Shown here: positions 1-25,979 of the stretch, piece after piece
Layout of the letters: the number at the start of each line of letters is the position of its first letter
Position numbering within the stretch: the first letter of the stretch is position 1
From: Emydura subglobosa
Taxonomy: Eukaryota > Chordata > Testudines > Chelidae
Direction: 5' to 3'
Assembly (NCBI GenBank): GCA_007922225.1
Contig: ML679962.1
Coordinates: 35,765,262-35,829,261, forward strand
Length of the DNA: 64,000 nucleotides
Notes under the pieces: generated by a model
Seen by the model: only the letters and a program-made list of their open reading frames with translations
Told to the model about the DNA's origin: nothing
Databases searched by the model: none
Translations under genes and position numbers: made by a program

Positions 1-650
1 CTGGATGTCGGAGGGGTTGTCTCTGCCCAGACCACTGCAGCCAGAGAGGATGCTATTGAAGACGGGGCCCATGGCCAGGTGATGAACAGTCTTCATTAGT
101 GCCAATGGATTCCGAGGTTTGGGAGGTGCCAAAGATGACAGTACTGACAGATCACATTCTGGTGCCAATGGAGCCCGATGTTTATGGGCTTTCTTGCCAA
201 GCCTCTGGGACTCAGGATGCACTAAGTCCCCTTGGGCTGAGGTGTTGGGCTTGCTGAATCCATATGCATATAAGAGTGCCTCCTGGGTTCCTGAGAAGAC
301 CCCGCCATGGGTTCTATGGGGTAGAGTTTCTGGAACCAGTGTTGGACTTACAAGCAGGAAACTCACTCCTTGCTGAGCCAGGCCTGGCTCCAGTTGAGGC
401 TTCATGGCTTTTTCCATGAGGTGTTTTTGAATGCAGAATTTCTGCCCTTCTCAGGTACGACTGAAGAACGAGCAGCAAATACTGACCTCACTTCAATATG
501 AGCTTCCCTAGGGCAGGACAGGCAGTGCTGGTTGTCATTGTTGGTCGAGAAGGATTGTGGGTAGGAAGCGCAGTTTGAAGCCGGAGTCCTGGGCATAGTC
601 CAGTATTCACATAGGATAGGGGTGTATAAGAGAAGGGAGTGTTCCCCCAA
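1..650 (-). mobile_element. Degenerate retroelement gag-like remnant (DIRS-type suspected)
   Basis: Read on the minus strand, this segment gives broken frames with a short cysteine-containing piece (residues CLSCPREAHIEVR) and then a charged, proline-rich stretch in a shifted frame (HLMEKAMKPQLEPG). This resembles gag-like proteins of turtle DIRS retroelements as I remember them. Frames are interrupted by stops and frameshifts, so it is a fossil. It runs off the left edge of the window. A decayed gypsy or ERV gag is the alternative. Confidence 0.42.
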
Positions 651-3600
651 CGATTAGTCTAGCACAAAAAACTGAAAACACTAAAACTATAAACTGTATA
701 AGATGCTAAAAACTATTTACAAAGCTAAATCTTACGTTAAGGGAGGAAGCTGAAGATATGGACACAAAAAGGTTCCAACCTGGACCAAACAGCAATGAGA
801 AGGAATTGGAAAGGTGGTCAGTCCACCCACCCTTTATCACCTTGTTCAAAGTCACGAGGTGAGCCAGAGCACACATGTGGACCAACAGAGACTACTTTCA
901 AATTCTCCGGCTCCAGGCGCATGGTGTGTGCACACAACCAACAGTGGACTACAATAGGGATCATCACTCAAAGAAGGGGCAGATTCATTTAAAATTACTG
1001 TACTAGATTATTTCATGCAAAGTGATCCCTTTTTAGATGTATTCTTGTCGCAAGTTTTTTCTGCCATTCTCTACATTCCTGATAGCCAAAACTTTGCACT
1101 TTATGAATAAACAGATTAAGATCTAAATATGTTTTTATGGTAATTAATACTATAGTTTAAAGCCCCCGTCTTGCAATCTGGTCACATGCCCACATACAGC
1201 CCCACTGACCTCTGAATATGTCCACCTGATTGCAAGATTTGTGTTTAAGTACAAGATTTGTGTTTAAGTACTGAATATGTCCACCTGATTGCAAGATTTG
1301 TGTTTAAGTATTTTATATCTTTTCCTATCTTAATTTATGTCTAATCTCAGACAGGTGGACACAACTACCACCTTATAAAAAGCTTTTCATTTCTAAAAAT
1401 AAAAGCTGGACACTGACATTAGTTTATTCTCCAAGGTGGGAATTGAGCGCTAATTTAGAGAAGTAATTTTCAAAAGCTGAAACTCACATTGTTCAAAATG
1501 CTTGTTGTATCTGTTAGACTATATGAATTTTAGAATATTTTAACAGTTGTTTGTTCAGTCAGACAATTAATTTTCCTTTTAAAAATCTTACAGGTTTAAG
1601 ATCCAAACAGGGATCATGCCATACTGATAAATGTAATAAGCTAAATGTTAGATGACAATTACTCCAACTGTAGTAAGCAACATACAAAACAAGAATTTTA
1701 CAGCATTACAAGTTACACACCCATTTGTTTTCCAATAATTCTCAATGACATTATGTTGGAAATAGCAGATAAAGCTACTAAATAAGGCTTTATATTCAGC
1801 AGGAAAAAGCTAAGGTCAACTTGTTCATAGAAGCTATTAGTAATTCAGTGGAGTTGTTTCACCAGAATGATACCCCATCTCCATTTTCCCATATTTGGCA
1901 ATCACAGGAAATCATGGAGAAAACCCTCTCACCTGTTTCTCTTGCAGGTGCAGATTAGTTACCATCAGATGTAGGAAATGAGAAAGGGAGAAGTTGAAAG
2001 GGGCTATGACCCAAGGTTTAGAGACGAGCTTTTTCCCTGGCTGAGGTCAGTGGGAATTATTCTATGGCATCTAATTATAGGTAGGCAGATAGACAGAACT
2101 GTCAAACAACGTATCCTAGATTTTAGGAATGGAACTAAAATCCACAGAAAAACAGTTAAGGGGCCATGGCGGGGCCCTAAGTTGCCAGGCTTGGACAATT
2201 CTAACCACTTCTCTTTCATTACTTTGTTTCTTTAACTTTTAAATGCTAATCAAAAGACTAGACAAAAAGGCCCTGTTCTGCAAACTGTTCTGCATTAGCA
2301 GCGGAACTGGTCAAAACTCAGAATTTCCCTTTCGTGGGAAACATTTTGGAAATTAATAAGAGTTAACTCTTCTAATAAGATATTCACTTAAAATTAAAAG
2401 TGACTAGGAATAAAAATAAATTAGCACAAAATTCTCTACTGTTCTTTTTAAAGCAGTAATAACTTCAGTCCCTAAGCATAGAGAGATTTACACTGTCCAT
2501 TGGGCTAGCCATTTGCTAATAGCTTCCTTATAAATCTCATGTTTATAATCTACAAAATTAATTTAGAAAAAATACTAACGATACACATACAAGGCTGCAT
2601 TTTAAGTAGTTTAATGTCTACAATATTGTTCCTGAACCTCTCAGTATAGTGTTCCATTTGCCAAAACAAGCTACAATTGTTCAAAATAAAATTCACCAGC
2701 CTCTTACCACACACAACTGTCCTCATCTTTAATGCAGAAGTGAAACATGTCTCCCCCCACCCCCGAAGCTAAAGGGCCCAGCAAGCGATGTTCTCTTATG
2801 CTTTGACTAAACTCCTCAAATAATTTATTATTCTAACTTTTGTATAGTGCCTTGCATCATGAAGGATCTTCAGAGAGCTTACAATCTTCAACTGATACGC
2901 AAATAATACAGTGATTACTATTCCATCTACCACTGATATGTCACCACCATTGGGGGTGAATGCACAGCTGTTTCAACACCACATAGCAACACTACAAAAT
3001 AGTTTAGAATGAGAAGTGAAAAATATAGTGTCTAACTGAAACTTCAGGGGAAATTTGAAGTCAGGTAAATTCTAATTAGGTCCCTACATATTTCCAAGGA
3101 CACAAGGGCCAAATCCCCTATCCTTCAGAATAATAATCAGGGTCTCAGTTTTACATCTTACTCAAAAGATAACAAAGCACTAGATACCACTCTGAAGCAT
3201 TGGTACTATACCTAGTTTCATATGGAAAATATATACCAAATCATACCACCATTTTCTGCAGCATCAGCATATCTGACCCAAATATTAACTAACTGTGCTT
3301 AGCTACTGAGATGCAACTTGATACAATACATACTTCTGTTTTAAAAATGAGAAAGGCTGTAATCCACGACACTGTATAGAAACTAAAGCTGCTTTGTGCA
3401 GATACCTTGACATAAGGGCAATTGTGCCCCCCTCTGCTCCCCAAATAGGCGAGAATGAAAGCTCAATTATATGAGCTCAGGTGTTAAATTGCACATTAAA
3501 TGCACATTAAAGGCAGCTCTTTCCATCTGTGGTTCTGAGAGAAAAACTAATTTGGTGATGATGCAATGGTCATATACTCCTGGTCACTGGGGAATGGTTA

Positions 3601-3965
3601 TGTATTTGACAACCTACGGGGCAGTGAGAAGTGCATTAAAACACATATTCCGAGGAAAGGGAGTGTTTTAAACTTTCATCAGGAAAATCAAATCCTGCGT
3701 TTAATCTGAACAACTGCGATCAAATATCAGAAGTGAGCTTGCTCCGAACAGCAACTTCAGGAAAGCAGGGTGAAGGTGGAGCCAGACTGGTCTCTTCCTC
3801 CCTGCATTAACTCCTGCGGAAGGACGGGGAAAGGATGCTTGGACCAAAACCTATGTACCTGCTGTTCGGTCTCCTGCTCCTCCATGCAAAAAGGAGGCAA
3901 GAAATCTGTGTCCAGAGAACAGGCCCCCTCACTTCACCTGGAATATGAGAGGATGAGCCCGGGGA
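651..3965. other. Non-coding stretch, presumed first intron of the minus-strand PABIR copy
   Basis: The stretch is AT-rich and holds only short spurious frames. I searched the minus strand for counterparts of PABIR exons 2 to 4 (residues such as [25 protein letters not shown]) and found none. Apart from the small tandem duplication near 1.2 kb, nothing is recognised. Confidence 0.5.
1212..1310. repeat. 59-bp tandem duplication (about 1.7 copies)
   Basis: The phrase beginning ctgaatatgtccacctgatt occurs at 1212 and again at 1271, each time running into gcaagatttgtgtttaagta. The intervening bases repeat part of the unit. It is a local tandem duplication with no coding content. Confidence 0.85.
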
Positions 3966-4800
<835 letters not shown>

Positions 4801-5661
4801 TAAGTGGCTGGAACATAAATGGCTGTAGTGGGTCAGAGCAATAGGGGCCCGTGCCAGACTTCAGGGGGAACGAACAGATTCAGAGCAGTGCAGTTCTCAA
4901 GTGATCTGTTCCCTGCGGTGGGACTGCTGCTGCTGCTTACCTGCACATAACCCTTCCCAGTAGGATGGGCTGTGCAGCTCCACTTCCTCACCTGTCACTT
5001 CTGAAGTTTGGATCATGGGGGAACTTTGCTTTGTTGTAGGTTGTTGGGAGCTTGTGGGCTGGAGGTCCCAGGAATCCGCTTTAATTTGATTAAATTAAAA
5101 AGTGGGACATTCAAAGTCTATAATGGAAATACCTTTGTAATCAATATGTAATTAAACTGTGGAAGTTACCTGGTGGGCTCACTAAACACCTGATGGCACG
5201 TTTCATAAGAAGCAAGTGATAACCCCAAGTATCATGGCCATGTTCCCACTCATCTATATGTCCACCTGTCTACTGCCATAGATATCCCTATATCTGCCTA
5301 TGGCTTCTTAGCATTTAAGGATCGCGGTTGCAAGCTTTTTCCTATAACCATGAAGACAAAAGCCTTTTTTAAAAACTCAGCCATAATCATATCACTCCAG
5401 GAGCTGGAGCTTTAAAAATAGCAACCAGCATGGGACTCTCCATGAAATTTTAAGAGTTGACAATAGTGGAAGCTGGAGACAAAGCATTCTGAGCTGGCGA
5501 ACTATCTTCCAGAGATTAGACAAATCCTGACTCTGGCCATTTTTATTAAATGCTCAAAACTTTCCTCTTTGATAAACCTCTTCCACCATAAACAAAACAA
5601 CATATGCATCAACCACCTGCCTACTTCAAATATATCGACCCAAATAGATTTTCCTATAACC
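4801..5661. other. Spacer between the two PABIR arms, no gene seen
   Basis: Composition falls back to AT-rich. No exon, conserved motif or clear repeat is recognised in this interval. Confidence 0.5.
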
Positions 5662-5946
5662 CAGGGGTGGGCAAACTATGACCCGTGGGCCACATAGGGC
5701 TCATCTGAGCTTTTCATCAGGCCCTCCAGCTCAACTAGTGGTCCACAAGCTCCATTCAGATGGTCTGTGGAAAGGTAGCAGAATAAGCTGTGTGGCGTGG
5801 TGGCAGCACTCCCCCTCCCAGCCCCGCACCTTTCCCCTACTCCTCTCCCACCACGTGGGCCAGCAGTGCCTTGACTGGAGCCTCTCCCAGAGCATTAATG
5901 GCCTTCCATACAATTTCCCTCGGGTCAAAAAGTTTGCCCACCCCTG
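5662..5946. mobile_element. Non-autonomous hAT-type DNA transposon
   Basis: The element begins caggggtgggcaaact and ends with its inverse, agtttgcccacccctg. The flanking octamers (ctataacc and gtataatc) match at six of eight positions, which fits an aged 8-bp hAT target duplication. The interior has no transposase. A frame covering part of it is incidental. Confidence 0.8.
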
Positions 5947-6061
5947 GTATAATCTGATAAGGAAAAGGAGGTAGACACTCCATTAAGTCCATTAGGGACT
6001 TCATTATTATCTATTTCATATGGAGGACACTAAGATACTACAATGATGTTTGGCAGTACAA

Positions 6062-6435
6062 ACCCCTAAAATATCTATCTATCTATGCCAGACTTATTTC
6101 TTTCTATATATATTATGATACCTACCCCTGTATCTATATGTACCTACCTATCATCTTATATATCCTTATAGCTATTTATCTGTTTATGACCATAAATATA
6201 CACTCATCTATGTATATATGGTCATATATAATCCTTTATATATCTGTCTATGAATCCTCATACCATACTATTCATAGTATACATACTCCTTTTGTATCTA
6301 GCTATTGTCATGGATACTTATTTATCTATATATCTAATACAGTAGACATGCATAGAATCATGTAAATGTAGGGTGTGCACCTATTTCAATATCTGTCTAT
6401 AGTCATATATATCCATGTATCTCTCTATCTAATGC
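6062..6435. repeat. ATCT/GATA-type degenerate microsatellite
   Basis: The stretch is dominated by imperfect tatc, tatctat and tacc units such as atctatctatctatg, interspersed with tatata. It is a decayed tetranucleotide tract of about 370 bp. The 75-codon frame in it is low-complexity. Confidence 0.75.
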
Positions 6436-6583
6436 CAGTTTTCCATCTGTCTTTTTTTAAATTCTGACTCATGTCCGAAGATAAATATTTTTACCAGCAT
6501 TCGTATGTATCACTTTCTTGTTACAATCTATATAAAGTATCTATCCCTTATAGCTATACCAGCAAACCCTTTTTACTGTAGAC

Positions 6584-6799
6584 TAGTGGTTTTTCAACCT
6601 TTTTTCATTTGCAGACCCCTAAAAAATTTCAAATGGAGGAGCAGAGACCCCTTTGGAAATCTTAGTCTGAGGACCCCTATGGGTCTGTGGACCACAGATT
6701 GAAAACCAGTGTTCTATGGTAATGACAACCTTTCATGGACCCCTTAGACATAGTCTGTGGATCAGCAGGGTTTTGCAGAACACCATTTGAAAACAACTG
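6584..6799. mobile_element. Short hAT-type transposon with perfect 8-bp target duplication
   Basis: The ends are tagtggtttttcaa and, inverted, cagttgttttcaa. Both sides carry the identical octamer ctgtagac (6576-6583 and 6800-6807), the size expected for hAT insertion. The 216-bp interior repeats agaccccttt-like phrases and has no coding capacity. Confidence 0.85.
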
Positions 6800-7080
6800 C
6801 TGTAGACAAGGCCTGAGTCAACACCTCACTGAAATGAATAAGGCAGTTCACACCTCTCAAAACTATTGTTCCACGCTTCCTGCAGGTTCAGAGAGATATC
6901 TCTGCATCAATTTATACTCGGTTGACATTTTTTTCCACAACCGTGACAGCTAGATTTTTTAGATACAGGAACTGAGATTCTGAAGAAAAAGACAGCATCT
7001 TCATAAAGGTGCTGGTAAGCCATACTGCTGCTTACTGGTGGATGTGGCATTCCTCAGTTATCACATTACAGGCAGACAAA

Positions 7081-7360
7081 GGTTCTGTTTACACTACAAT
7101 TTATGTTGACATAACTTATGTCACTCAGGGGTATGAATAAACCACCACTCCGAGCGATATAGTTTCACTGACATAAGCACTGGTGTGGACAACACTATGT
7201 CTGTGGGAGAGCTTCTCCCACAGACAATTACTTACTGCCTCTTGCGCAGGTGGTTTTATTATGCCGACAGGAGCACTCTATCCCATTGGCATAGAGCATC
7301 TTCACCAGATGTGCAGTGCTGCAACTGTGATGCTGTAGCGCTTCTAGTGTAGACGAGCCC
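7081..7360. mobile_element. Short palindromic DNA transposon of the GTCTACAC-ended type
   Basis: The left end ggttctgtttacactacaa and the inverted right end gggctcgtctacactagaag form terminal repeats. The interior has the phrases acttatgtcactcagggg and gacataagcactggtgtgg, which recur at 52.64 kb. It is non-autonomous. Confidence 0.7.
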
Positions 7361-7643
7361 AAAGACAGAAAGGCCAACGAGTTGAGTGTTAGACCTTGCT
7401 TTGCTTGGCCAAAAGATAAGACCAAATACAGCCAAAAACTAATTGAGAAATCCTTGCAGGAATCTTATAGATTCTGGCAAATTTTTGTAGCAAATTCCTG
7501 AAGAGGAGGGGAGAAATTGTGCACAGATGGTGCCCCAAATCCCTGCTGATTTCTGTTTTTGGCAATCATTTAAACAACTAACAGATTGGATGAATACACA
7601 AAGGTGCTCCACTAGACTATGTGACATGGCTATGATCATATTG

Positions 7644-7816
7644 TAGGTCATATCTATACAAACAGCAGGCACAGCTATACCGATACAGCTGTGCCACTGC
7701 AGCACATCTGAAGATGCTCTGTGCTGGATGGGAGAGAGCTCTCTCACTGGCATAAAAAAACCCCACCTCTGCCAGCAGCATCAGCTATGCCAGCGGGAGA
7801 AGCTCTAGTCTAGCCC
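7644..7816. mobile_element. Short GTCTACAC-type DNA transposon fragment
   Basis: The sequence opens taggtcatatctatacaaac and closes gctctagtctagccc, with internal self-complementary pieces (agctataccgatacagctgtgcc, then agctatgccagcgggagaagc). It looks like a related, more decayed member of the element type at 7081-7360. Confidence 0.5.
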
Positions 7817-8099
7817 CTGCATAGTACATCAAATTGCAGTAAAAATGCTACCAGATGTTGCCATTATGGATAGCATAGTAGAATTATTGAACAAGCAGAA
7901 CCTTCCCTGAACCCCCCCCCCCAGGCAATAATGGTACTGTCTGGAACCACCACCACCACTGTTCAAAGACTAGGGCTCCAGTCCAGCCCCAACCATTCCA
8001 CAACGGCAATTTTCTTACTGCCTATTGGGCCTTTTCAAATACACGCCCTCCCTGCTCAGCCAATCAGCGCACCCGCCCTTTCCAGGCTTCTCCTTGAAG

Positions 8100-20763
<12,664 letters not shown>

Positions 20764-22990
20764 CTTAATCTGTTGTGACTCAGTGTTTGGCTGTGCTTTT
20801 TCCTTGCTGTACATTTGTACAGAGAAATGAAGAACTCCGATCCTTGAGAATCATTAACGGGAGGATTAAAATACTAAATGGAAAAATTAATGTAATCTTA
20901 TTTCTTGGCAACTCTTCCCAGTGGTTTTGATTTAGTCTCTTTAATGGACACTTAGACCATATAAATGTTTGGTTTTGATTTTACAAACAAGTTTTCTGTT
21001 CCGATTATACTAACTCCCGTTTGTTTTAAAGAAAAAGCCTCACACTTTTTTTTTATTCCTGAATAGGCATCTACTTACAATATTAGTGTTATTTCTAGGA
21101 AAATACTGTGTGCTGTTACTATCATGGTCACTTTGTCTGGAGAAACAAGTGGTGGTTGCAGAGATGTTTGAAAATATTCATTTATTCTTCGACAAAGATT
21201 CTTTTTAGTAGTAAATTAGATTACGCTAGGTTATTCTCATAAACACAAAACTTCTGGTTGGGGGAAAATATCTAATTTCTCCTACTGACTCAAAGTTAAG
21301 TTATTCTCTCCACTTTGTAGTTGCAGCTATCACCAGCCATTTCTCCCAGAGAAGAGGAAGAAATGCTTGGCTGTCTCTAGTGCTACTGGTAATTGCTTCA
21401 TTGCAGTTGAACACTATGGTTCTGGAAGTTACTTGTGTTTAAGAAATCAAAACACACACTTCTAGGGTAACTGGCATTAGTTATCAGTAGGGGAAATACA
21501 AATGCCTTGTAAAACACGGTTAATGTAACTGCATAGTTCTCCTCCCACACCCTTCATCCTACAGATTATATGGAATATGGTATATATTCATAGATATTTG
21601 GCCAAGAAGAAATAATCCCTGCCTTGATCTAAAATGTATAGTGCAAGTAACTTAAGTTACTTAAACTACTGTGTAAAGAAGAATGTGCATGGCACCATCA
21701 ATGTCTCCTGTGGCATTGAGGCCATAGGTATTTTTGTGCCTTAGGGGACATTGTTACAAATTAAGGAATGTAAAACGGGTGGGTGGACAAAGGACTTTGT
21801 TTATAGAGTGCTTACCAGATGCTGTCTTTAGTGCTGTTTTTTCTTAGTGCTTGCTCTTTTTCAAGGTGTTTCTTCCATTGGGAGGTGCTACGGACAGTCC
21901 CAAATAACCTGTGAGATGGCAGTGTATGTGTTCCCCTCAAAGCTGCTGTTTAGCTTTATGCCTTTGTCTGTCTGATAGAGGGCAGGCCACTAAATTAATT
22001 TTAATTTCTAAGGAAAGGCTTTAAGGTTGGATTGGATGCTAGCTCTGCATACTATTTAGCTAAGAAGTTACATTTGAGTAGTTGTCTTGATACAGTACCT
22101 TGGTCAGTCTGAGTTAATACAATAGAATACTTTTTTAAAAGACCCTAACTGGGGTAAAATAAATCCACTTGTAATCTACTGTTATTTATTATTTATAAAC
22201 TATGTAAAAAAGTATGTGGTGATGAATTATAGTATTTTTTTATGATTGAATAAGGTTTTTTTATGTTCAGTAATAATTGCTGGCTGGTTTCTATTTAATA
22301 TGCAACATTGTCTGCCGGAATCATAAGCTTCCAGTTTTGAATGTTTGTAAGGCAACACAAACGCTTTTGTTATCTAAAAGTACAACTTCTGATTTCTGAA
22401 AGAAAATAGCACTGAATTTAAAGAAAGTGTGCGCTTTAAAGATGAGCACAGCCTCTGGCAATACTGTCTGGCTAAGAAGGGGAGGGAGAGCACCATATTT
22501 TTTCCATTCTAAAGATGTTTAATTTCCAATAGACCTGTTGTACATAGCATTTTACTTTTCAGGTGTTTGTTTTAAATTGTACTAAGTACCATAAATGGCC
22601 AATAGAGGCACTTATCTGTATCATCATTTTCACCTGTGGAGCATTAGTTTCCCTGCCTCAAATAAATGTGCATATTGTAAAATATTGTCCAGTGGTGCCA
22701 TTTTTAAATCAGCTCTACAGTATTGAGTGTTAACTTTATTTGTATATGCATAGTGCTATTTCTTGCATTTTGGCTGTATCTTGGATTTCTTTAACTTAAT
22801 GAATTTTTATCCATGTTCATACTTTGAAGGCTGTTTTTACATTTGCAAAGTATTGATCAGTAGACTGTGATAAAGTACAACTTGTTATCATTGCCCCAAT
22901 TTCATTATGCCATGCATTTATTGGTACTTTGACTTAGAAACTGCACAAGGAGTAGCAAAACAATAAAGCTTTTGCATGCTTTCTTATAGC
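20764..22990 (+). other. PABIR2: PABIR2 3' UTR, about 2.2 kb
   Basis: The non-coding sequence after the stop is AT-rich. Canonical AATAAA hexamers lie at 22158, 22661 and 22962. The last is in a typical setting (caataaagcttttgcatgct), so the distal end is probably just before 22990. Alternative ends are possible. Boundaries are inferred without transcript data. Confidence 0.6.
22962..22967 (+). terminator. PABIR2: Probable distal poly(A) signal of PABIR2
   Basis: AATAAA is followed after 10-30 bases by a T-rich stretch. A second hexamer at 22661-22666 is an alternative proximal signal. Confidence 0.55.
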
Positions 22991-24954
22991 TGAGAATACA
23001 GCTATTGCTTATTTTTGGCTGACTAATCTGTACAAGTGATGTATTCAAGATTTCTGTTTGTTAGTAGTGGGGAGTCATAAAATGCTGGCCTTTGTCGAAT
23101 GTAATCTTCATAAAACAACTGCACAACTATTCAATTTTGTTACAGCATTTTTTTTAAAATGGTCTGGCTGTTCGACTCTTTGGAGATCTCTACAGCTCTC
23201 TAAAACTGTGTGTTAAGATACTGTCCATTTGTCTCATAGTCAATGTCATTGTGTGGTTCTGACAGGCCTCATCTTAGACACTGAGATTTGTTTCACACAA
23301 GTAGCTGTATGTAAGACCACTTTTCCTTTGTAAACTAGACAGGTGAATCTTTCTTTGAAATGCACTTTAGAATAATTGCATATGAGCTACCACCTACACA
23401 TTCAGTTATGGACCAATTTTGACTAATTTGTAGTCTAATCCTGTTAAGGAAAAGATAAGTGTTTTGGATGTCCACAACTGGAGCTTAGTTAACAGTTTGG
23501 AGTGAGGAAAACAAATATAGTGTACTACTTATGTAGTGTCTTATTTCCTATATCATCATCCGTACTTCTCAGGATGGTCAGGCTGTAGTTGTTGAAAACA
23601 AGTCCACTAGTCAGAGTACCTGGAAATGTCAGTGTAGATCTGATTAAGCAGCTTTCTGGATATTCTCTTTCAGAATATAGAGTTGTACACAGGACCTTGA
23701 GGGCAAGTTCGATGTGGTTGGTTGATGGTTATCCTTAACTAGACACTGTCTTAAGAACTAGCAAGTAGACTAAGCCCCACTCATCTTTATTAACTTATTT
23801 AAAAGAGTTTTACAAAAACAACTTTCCTCACATTGTATAAAATGAACTTCTTTGAATATGTGGTTATCAACCACTGCACTCATGTCACTCTTGTAATAGC
23901 AAATATTCTGTTACTCCTTTTCTGATTTGGTGAATTGTGTATAATATAGCTCACTTTCTCATCCTAATACTGAATTTTAAATGTGGGATCATGGACAAAA
24001 GCCTTTGCTTAAGTGTCTTTCCATGACTGCATTCTGTATCTGTTTAAACTAGTTTTTTCTGCAGTATAGTGGGTAAGATATTTGGATGTGAAAATGTAAA
24101 TTGTTGGTGCTGCAGACTTCGCTGGGGAATATAGTCTCTCACAGCATAAGAAAAATGAATCCTACTGCTGAGTAGTGTAGAAACATTGAAGGGAGAGTTG
24201 TTGGTCCGTGACCAAACTGGTATGTGTTTATAAGCACTAACAAGCATATTTCACATTTGAATATTTTTCAGAGTGTCTAAGGTCTCAATCCTCCAGTGAG
24301 AACTGTGTGGGCAGACTCCTTTGCGCTCAGAGTCTTAATGAAGTCTATAGGACTCTGTGTAGATTCACTTGAGCAAATCTCACTGCAGGGTTGGGGCAAA
24401 AATTTTTCTGTTGTCTGTAGATAGGGTGGAAATCTATCTGCTTCATGTGCACTAGTTCACTGATACAAATTGTTGACATTCTTGTAGAGCCCACCACTTA
24501 CCAGTTTATCGTGCAAAGACAATAATGAGGGAGCCTCTTTTCCCTGAAGAAATATCAGCCACCTACAACCTTCCTGGCAACTTTAAGTAGTAATTTTGTA
24601 TTAAAGTTTTATGAAGTTACTATCAAAATTGGATAGTTACAGCTAAACAGCTTCCCTTACTTAAGATTTTGCAGCCTTAATTACTTTGCCTTTAGAGTAC
24701 AAGCTAAAAATGCTGACTTGGAGCTATTTGGTAAGGCTACTCTAAGAAATGTATACGGTCCTGGGGACCAAGAAGCAACCAGTGTCAGTAGTGGTGTTGC
24801 ATTTTTCCTCATCTTAAACATAATTATTCCATCTCGGTCTTGAATAGCCTTTTAGGCTGTGAGAGGATATTCATCTTTATGCCGCATAGTCTCTGGGAAC
24901 CAACAAAAAACAAAACAAAACAAAAACCTTTTCTATAACAGCAGAGTATATTCT
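22991..24954. other. Intergenic, no gene seen
   Basis: The stretch is AT-rich with only short chance frames. A phrase near 24.29-24.42 kb (cctccagtgagaactgtgtg and onward) looks like old interspersed-repeat sequence but could not be classified. Confidence 0.5.
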
Positions 24955-25570
24955 TGTAACAGGGTTCACTCACCACTACAATGCCTCCAGCAATTAGTAT
25001 CTTTCAGGTCCAACGCCCCCTTCTGTTGTTGATTTGCAAGCCTGCAGCTTCTTTCTTCTACTTGGGGTGCTCCCTCTTCATGGCTTGGCCTTCTGGCCAG
25101 CTCACTGTGGTGTACCCTCTCCAGGATATCAGAGTCTCTCCATTCAAACTAATTCAGCCAGCCTTCCCATTCAGTGCCCAGTGACTGCTAGGGGAATTTG
25201 AGCTTGCCCTCTACTCCAGGTTCCAGCTCAGAGATCCTCTAATCAGTGGCTAAACTCCACACCATATTAAACCTTGCTGCCATCCCCAAGTCTTTTCCTA
25301 TCTCCTCTCCTCTTGGATGGATGGATTTATTTATTTCCTTCCTTCTCTAATGCCCAGAGAGTGGATATTGGCTCTCACAGCAGCCCTCATCTACTGCCAG
25401 CTTCCCGGATTTATCCTAGTCCTGCTTGTTCCTTCTCAGCGGGGCTTCTTCATCAATTGGGTTACTTAAGCCACCTAATTCTCTTCAGCTGTGGCCTATC
25501 TGATTAATGGGCCCATACTCAGCTTCATTAATGCCTTATAGGCTAGTGTAGCGTGAACACCTCATGACAC
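24955..25570. mobile_element. Unclassified interspersed repeat, possibly an LTR
   Basis: The block starts near gggttcactcaccactacaa and ends near gcgtgaacacctcatgac. It is CT-rich inside, unlike its flanks, with phrases such as ggtgctccctcttc that I associate with turtle repeats. No coding region is present. The start and end look weakly inverted (gttcac and gtgaac), so a DNA element is possible. Confidence 0.4.
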
Positions 25571-25979
25571 TTGTTTAGCAGCTTGATGCTTCAAGGGGAC
25601 AAGATTGGCTTTGGCTTGAATTTTTGAGGTTCTCAGCTTGGAGTCTATTACTCTAAATGAGTTCAAATATATCATTTGAAACAAATGTTAATAGCACATC
25701 TCAACTGGGCAGACTTTAAAACCCCCAAACGTTAGGGGCTGTTCCTCTAAAGTGATAGGGCCTATAGAAGTACTGGCGGCTGCAGGGTGCTGCTATAGGG
25801 CATTATACTCAAAGATCCTCCTTACTTGTAGGATTTTGAATTTTTTCCCCCTTAAAAGCAGAAACCTTATACCAGCTGAAATTACCTTCTCCAAACCTAC
25901 ATTTTATCTTGTGTGCAGCAGCAGAGACCCCTCCACAAAGGAAGGAAATGGATCCCTGCCACCTGGGCTGGTTTTCTGA

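Noticed and set aside
1212..1310. Short direct repeat considered as a CRISPR-like array
   Set aside because: Fewer than two full tandem copies without spacers in a vertebrate genome; a simple duplication explains it.
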